This document shows, in pieces, positions 61,563 through 64,000 of a stretch of DNA of 64,000 bases (positions within the stretch are counted from its first letter, which is position 1; every line of letters starts with the position of its first letter). This DNA is from Calothrix sp. NIES-4101 (lineage in GTDB: Bacteria > Cyanobacteriota > Cyanobacteriia > Cyanobacteriales > Nostocaceae). The notes under the pieces are model-generated. The model was given only the letters and a program-made list of their open reading frames with translations. It made no database searches and was not told the origin of the DNA. The stretch is from contig AP018280.1 in the NCBI GenBank assembly GCA_004296455.1, positions 3,596,001 to 3,660,000 of the forward strand, read 5' to 3'. The translations under genes were made by a program, and so were the position numbers.

Positions 61563-62606
61563 ATGGCTCTATATGCGGAATTGCATCGGCATCTTGGGGG
61601 TTCGGTAGTACCTCGCGTGTTATGGCGATACTTCCAGCGTCATTCTGAGGAAATGATTTCCCGCTTTAGTGACTATCCGGCGTTTGAAGAATTTTATACA
61701 AAACCCCGTAATACTCTTGATGAATATCTGGAATTACACACTTTAGTGGAAAGTGTGCAAACGGTAGAAACTTTGCCTTACTTTATTTACCGTTTGCTGC
61801 GTGGAGCTTATATTTTCGAGAATTTGGCATATTTGGAATTGCGTTATACTCCTTACCTGCGGACTCCTGAACATTTGAGTCAAGGGGAACGGATTGATAA
61901 AATGGCGGAAATTGTTGATGTGGTGGGAAAAGCTAGTCAAATCCCCGAATATCCAATTGTTACAAGTCAAATTCTCTGTATGCACTCACGTTTACCTTAT
62001 GAGGTGAATAAGGCAATTGTTGATTTGGCTGCACAAAGTCAAAAATTTGTCTGCGCGGTAGATGTGGCGGGTGGCGATCGCTATTATGCTGAAAGATTAG
62101 ATGAATGGTTAAAGTTGTATGAATATGCCCTGTCTTTGGGTGTGAACACAACTGGGCATCTCTACGAAACTACCACCGGTTGCTATCCGGAGTTAATACC
62201 ATTGTTGCAGCGAATTGGACATGGTATCCAAATTCCTTTACTGTATCCGGAATTATTACCAGATTTGGCACGTCGGGGACAATGTTTGGAGGTTTGTCCA
62301 ACTACCTATATTAAGACGGGTACTTTGGATGATATTCGCCAATTGAAAACAGTATTTGATAAGTGCTTTGCAGCAGGTGTAGATATTGCTATTTGCACTG
62401 ATAACGCAGGTTTACATAACGTGCGTTTACCCTTTGAATATGAAAATCTCTTGACTTACGACATTATTAGTTTTCAGCAGTTACAAGCTTGTCAAGATGC
62501 TGCTTTTAAACATGCATTTGCTTCGCCTTATCAACAGCGCCCTGCATCCTTGTTGAGCGGGATGTTGAATGCGCCAGTTGCGACAGTAGCAGCAAATCGA
62601 GAATGA
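61563..62606 (+). CDS. adenosine deaminase family protein
   Basis: A metal-dependent amidohydrolase (347 residues from ATG 61563; the open frame starts at a TTG 39 bp upstream without support). N-terminal metal ligands ELHRHLGGS, then TTGHLYETTTG, IGHGIQIPLL and AICTDNAGLHN resemble the adenosine/AMP deaminase metal and catalytic residues. The substrate may be adenosine or another nucleoside; the motifs deviate from the classic S-L-N-T-D-D-P. Confidence 0.87.
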   Translation: MALYAELHRHLGGSVVPRVLWRYFQRHSEEMISRFSDYPAFEEFYTKPRNTLDEYLELHTLVESVQTVETLPYFIYRLLRGAYIFENLAYLELRYTPYLRTPEHLSQGERIDKMAEIVDVVGKASQIPEYPIVTSQILCMHSRLPYEVNKAIVDLAAQSQKFVCAVDVAGGDRYYAERLDEWLKLYEYALSLGVNTTGHLYETTTGCYPELIPLLQRIGHGIQIPLLYPELLPDLARRGQCLEVCPTTYIKTGTLDDIRQLKTVFDKCFAAGVDIAICTDNAGLHNVRLPFEYENLLTYDIISFQQLQACQDAAFKHAFASPYQQRPASLLSGMLNAPVATVAANRE

Positions 62607-62881
62607 TTTTGGAATTTACCTAGAAAATAATCAGTGCGCCTCCATGCCAGCCTCAATCATCTTTTGATTCAAAAAATGTCGTTAATCTATGAATTTATGT
62701 CTATCTGTGTATCCTGTGGGTATACAGATTTTTTGTTTGATATGCAAATATTTTTATCTTTTGAGAGAGTCATTCTGTATTCTACTGCCAAGTATTAGTG
62801 ATCAAAATTTGTCATAAAAATTAAAACTTTGAAAATTTGAAAATAGGTATAGGTGTTTACTCATAACTTAAAATAAGGGTT

Positions 62882-64000
62882 ATGGCATCCACGATTCAAA
62901 CTTTACCCAACGAAGTCGTACATCTAATTGCGGCAGGCGAAGTAATTGACTCGTTTGCGGCTGTAGTACGGGAATTAGTCGAAAATTCTCTTGATGCAGG
63001 TGCAAATCGAATAGTAGTGTATTTACATCCAGAACAGTGGCGAGTTCGCGTAGTCGATAACGGTTGCGGAATGAACTACGAAGATTTAGAAAATGCCGCG
63101 ATCGCTCACAGTACGAGTAAAATACATCAAGGTGCAGATTTATGGAATGTTTGCAGTTTAGGGTTTCGTGGTGAGGCTTTACACAGTTTAACGACGCTGG
63201 CAAATTTAGAAATTTTAAGTCGAACTTCCCATATCCCAACATCTAATGGCACATCACGAAATGATGATGGATGTGGATGGAGAGTAGTATATGCTCAAGG
63301 TGGTAAAGTATTAGATATCGAAGCAACTGCGATCGCACCTGGTACAGTAGTTACCGTCTCGAATTTATTTGGTAATTGTCCAGAAAGACGGCAGGGTTTA
63401 CCAAACATCTCACAGCAAATGAAAGCTGTACAAGCAATTATTTACCAAATTGCCCTATGTCATCCCCAAGTTGCTTGGCAAATTTGGCAAAACGATCGCA
63501 TTTGGTTTAATTTGAGTCCAGCGACAACAATGGGAAAGTTACTACCCCAAATATTACACCAAGTTCGCCAAGGTGATTTACAGGAAGTTGAAGTTCAATT
63601 ACCATCGCCTCAAACAAAAAAAGTCTTACAATTCACACCAGAATCCCCACCAGGATTTGCATATCGTCAACTTGCTCCTCTTCCCCAGCAAACTCTTCAT
63701 CTAGTTGCAGGGCTTCCTGATAGATGTCACCGTCATCGCCCCGACTGGGTGAGAGTTGCGGTTAATAAACGCATGGTAAAAGTCTCAGAATTAGAACAAG
63801 CTATATTTAGCGCCTTTCATCGTACATTACCACGCGATCGCTTTCCTGTGTGTTTGTTACATTTACAAATTTCTCCCGAACACATCAACTGGAATCGCAA
63901 TCCCGCAAAAAGCGAAATTTATCTAAACAATCTCGAATTTTGGCAAGAACAAGTTACCCAAGCCATAGAACAGGTATTACGGATAAACTCCGATACCATT
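62882..64000 (+). CDS. mutL: DNA mismatch repair protein MutL, 5' part
   Basis: 373 codons from ATG 62882 to the window end with no stop, so the gene continues beyond. The GHKL ATPase motifs are present: LVENSLDAG, VVDNGCGM, HSTSKI and GFRGEALHSL. The LFGNCPERRQGLP segment replaces the more usual LFFNTPARRKFL. The transducer domain with VNKRMVK follows. MutL couples mismatch recognition by MutS to repair. The C-terminal dimerisation/endonuclease domain is not visible here. Confidence 0.94.
   Translation, partial: MASTIQTLPNEVVHLIAAGEVIDSFAAVVRELVENSLDAGANRIVVYLHPEQWRVRVVDNGCGMNYEDLENAAIAHSTSKIHQGADLWNVCSLGFRGEALHSLTTLANLEILSRTSHIPTSNGTSRNDDGCGWRVVYAQGGKVLDIEATAIAPGTVVTVSNLFGNCPERRQGLPNISQQMKAVQAIIYQIALCHPQVAWQIWQNDRIWFNLSPATTMGKLLPQILHQVRQGDLQEVEVQLPSPQTKKVLQFTPESPPGFAYRQLAPLPQQTLHLVAGLPDRCHRHRPDWVRVAVNKRMVKVSELEQAIFSAFHRTLPRDRFPVCLLHLQISPEHINWNRNPAKSEIYLNNLEFWQEQVTQAIEQVLRINSDTI

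Overview
The window looks like a chromosomal segment of a filamentous, probably Nostocales-type cyanobacterium. The evidence is photosystem genes (psaK, psbZ), the Rubisco chaperone raf1, the chlorophyll reductase bciB, a dnaE gene broken by the cyanobacterial split intein, many HIP1 octamers (GCGATCGC), and heptameric short tandem repeats typical of heterocyst-forming genera. A linked desC-desA-desD-desB set, including a front-end (delta-6 type) desaturase, points away from Nostoc/Anabaena strains that lack desD. The genus cannot be fixed from the sequence.

Layout. 1-10000: the end of the S10/spc/alpha ribosomal supercluster, all on the plus strand: rpsE, rplO, secY, adk, infA, rpmJ, rpsM, rpsK, rpoA, rplQ, truA, rplM, rpsI, rpmE, prfA. 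10001-15012: a MITE-like foldback element, an SDR gene, DUF1997 and DUF4079 genes, an ankyrin protein and a cyanoexosortase-B-associated protein. 15260-18965: an outer-membrane SLBB exporter and a Wzc/GumC-like copolymerase for exopolysaccharide. 19228-30276: a GAF response regulator, raf1, psaK, a GT2 plus NodB deacetylase pair, sufE, a COG0523 metallochaperone with a WD40 gene, a deaminase, and two separate members of a small secreted family with a C-x-C-x-x-C motif. 30305-33772: a NarL-type two-component system divergent from two Spy/CpxP-like genes. 33947-36580: dnaE N-terminal half ending in the N-intein. 36733-47758: an NDH-2-like oxidoreductase, a lytic transglycosylase, a Uma2 protein, a site-2 protease with CBS domains, bciB, a TAXI-type binding protein fused to a coiled coil, and a PLP lyase. 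47875-52707: four fatty acid desaturases. 52892-56558 (minus strand): a ProA-like protein that seems to lack its catalytic cysteine, a zinc-ribbon membrane protein, tRNA-Gly, ribH and psbZ. 56832-64000: a DHH-CBS-tRNA nucleotidyltransferase fusion, intergenic repeats, a formylglycine-enzyme-like protein, an adenosine deaminase-like gene and the 5' part of mutL.

Most interesting observations. (1) The last 24 variable codons of the FGE-like gene at 60060-60818 carry the codon signature of adenine mutagenesis from an AAC-rich template: all four Phe codons there are TTC while all eleven elsewhere in the gene are TTT. This suggests an orphan target of a diversity-generating retroelement whose reverse transcriptase lies elsewhere. 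(2) The split DnaE intein. (3) The ProA homologue with Val where the catalytic Cys is expected. (4) The paired secreted tri-cysteine proteins, which may be an undescribed family. (5) A two-component system/Spy locus with three copies of a 9-bp motif between the divergent genes. (6) A 237-bp foldback element whose end supplies the stop codon of the SDR gene.

All family assignments were made by eye from motifs and lengths; no database search was run.
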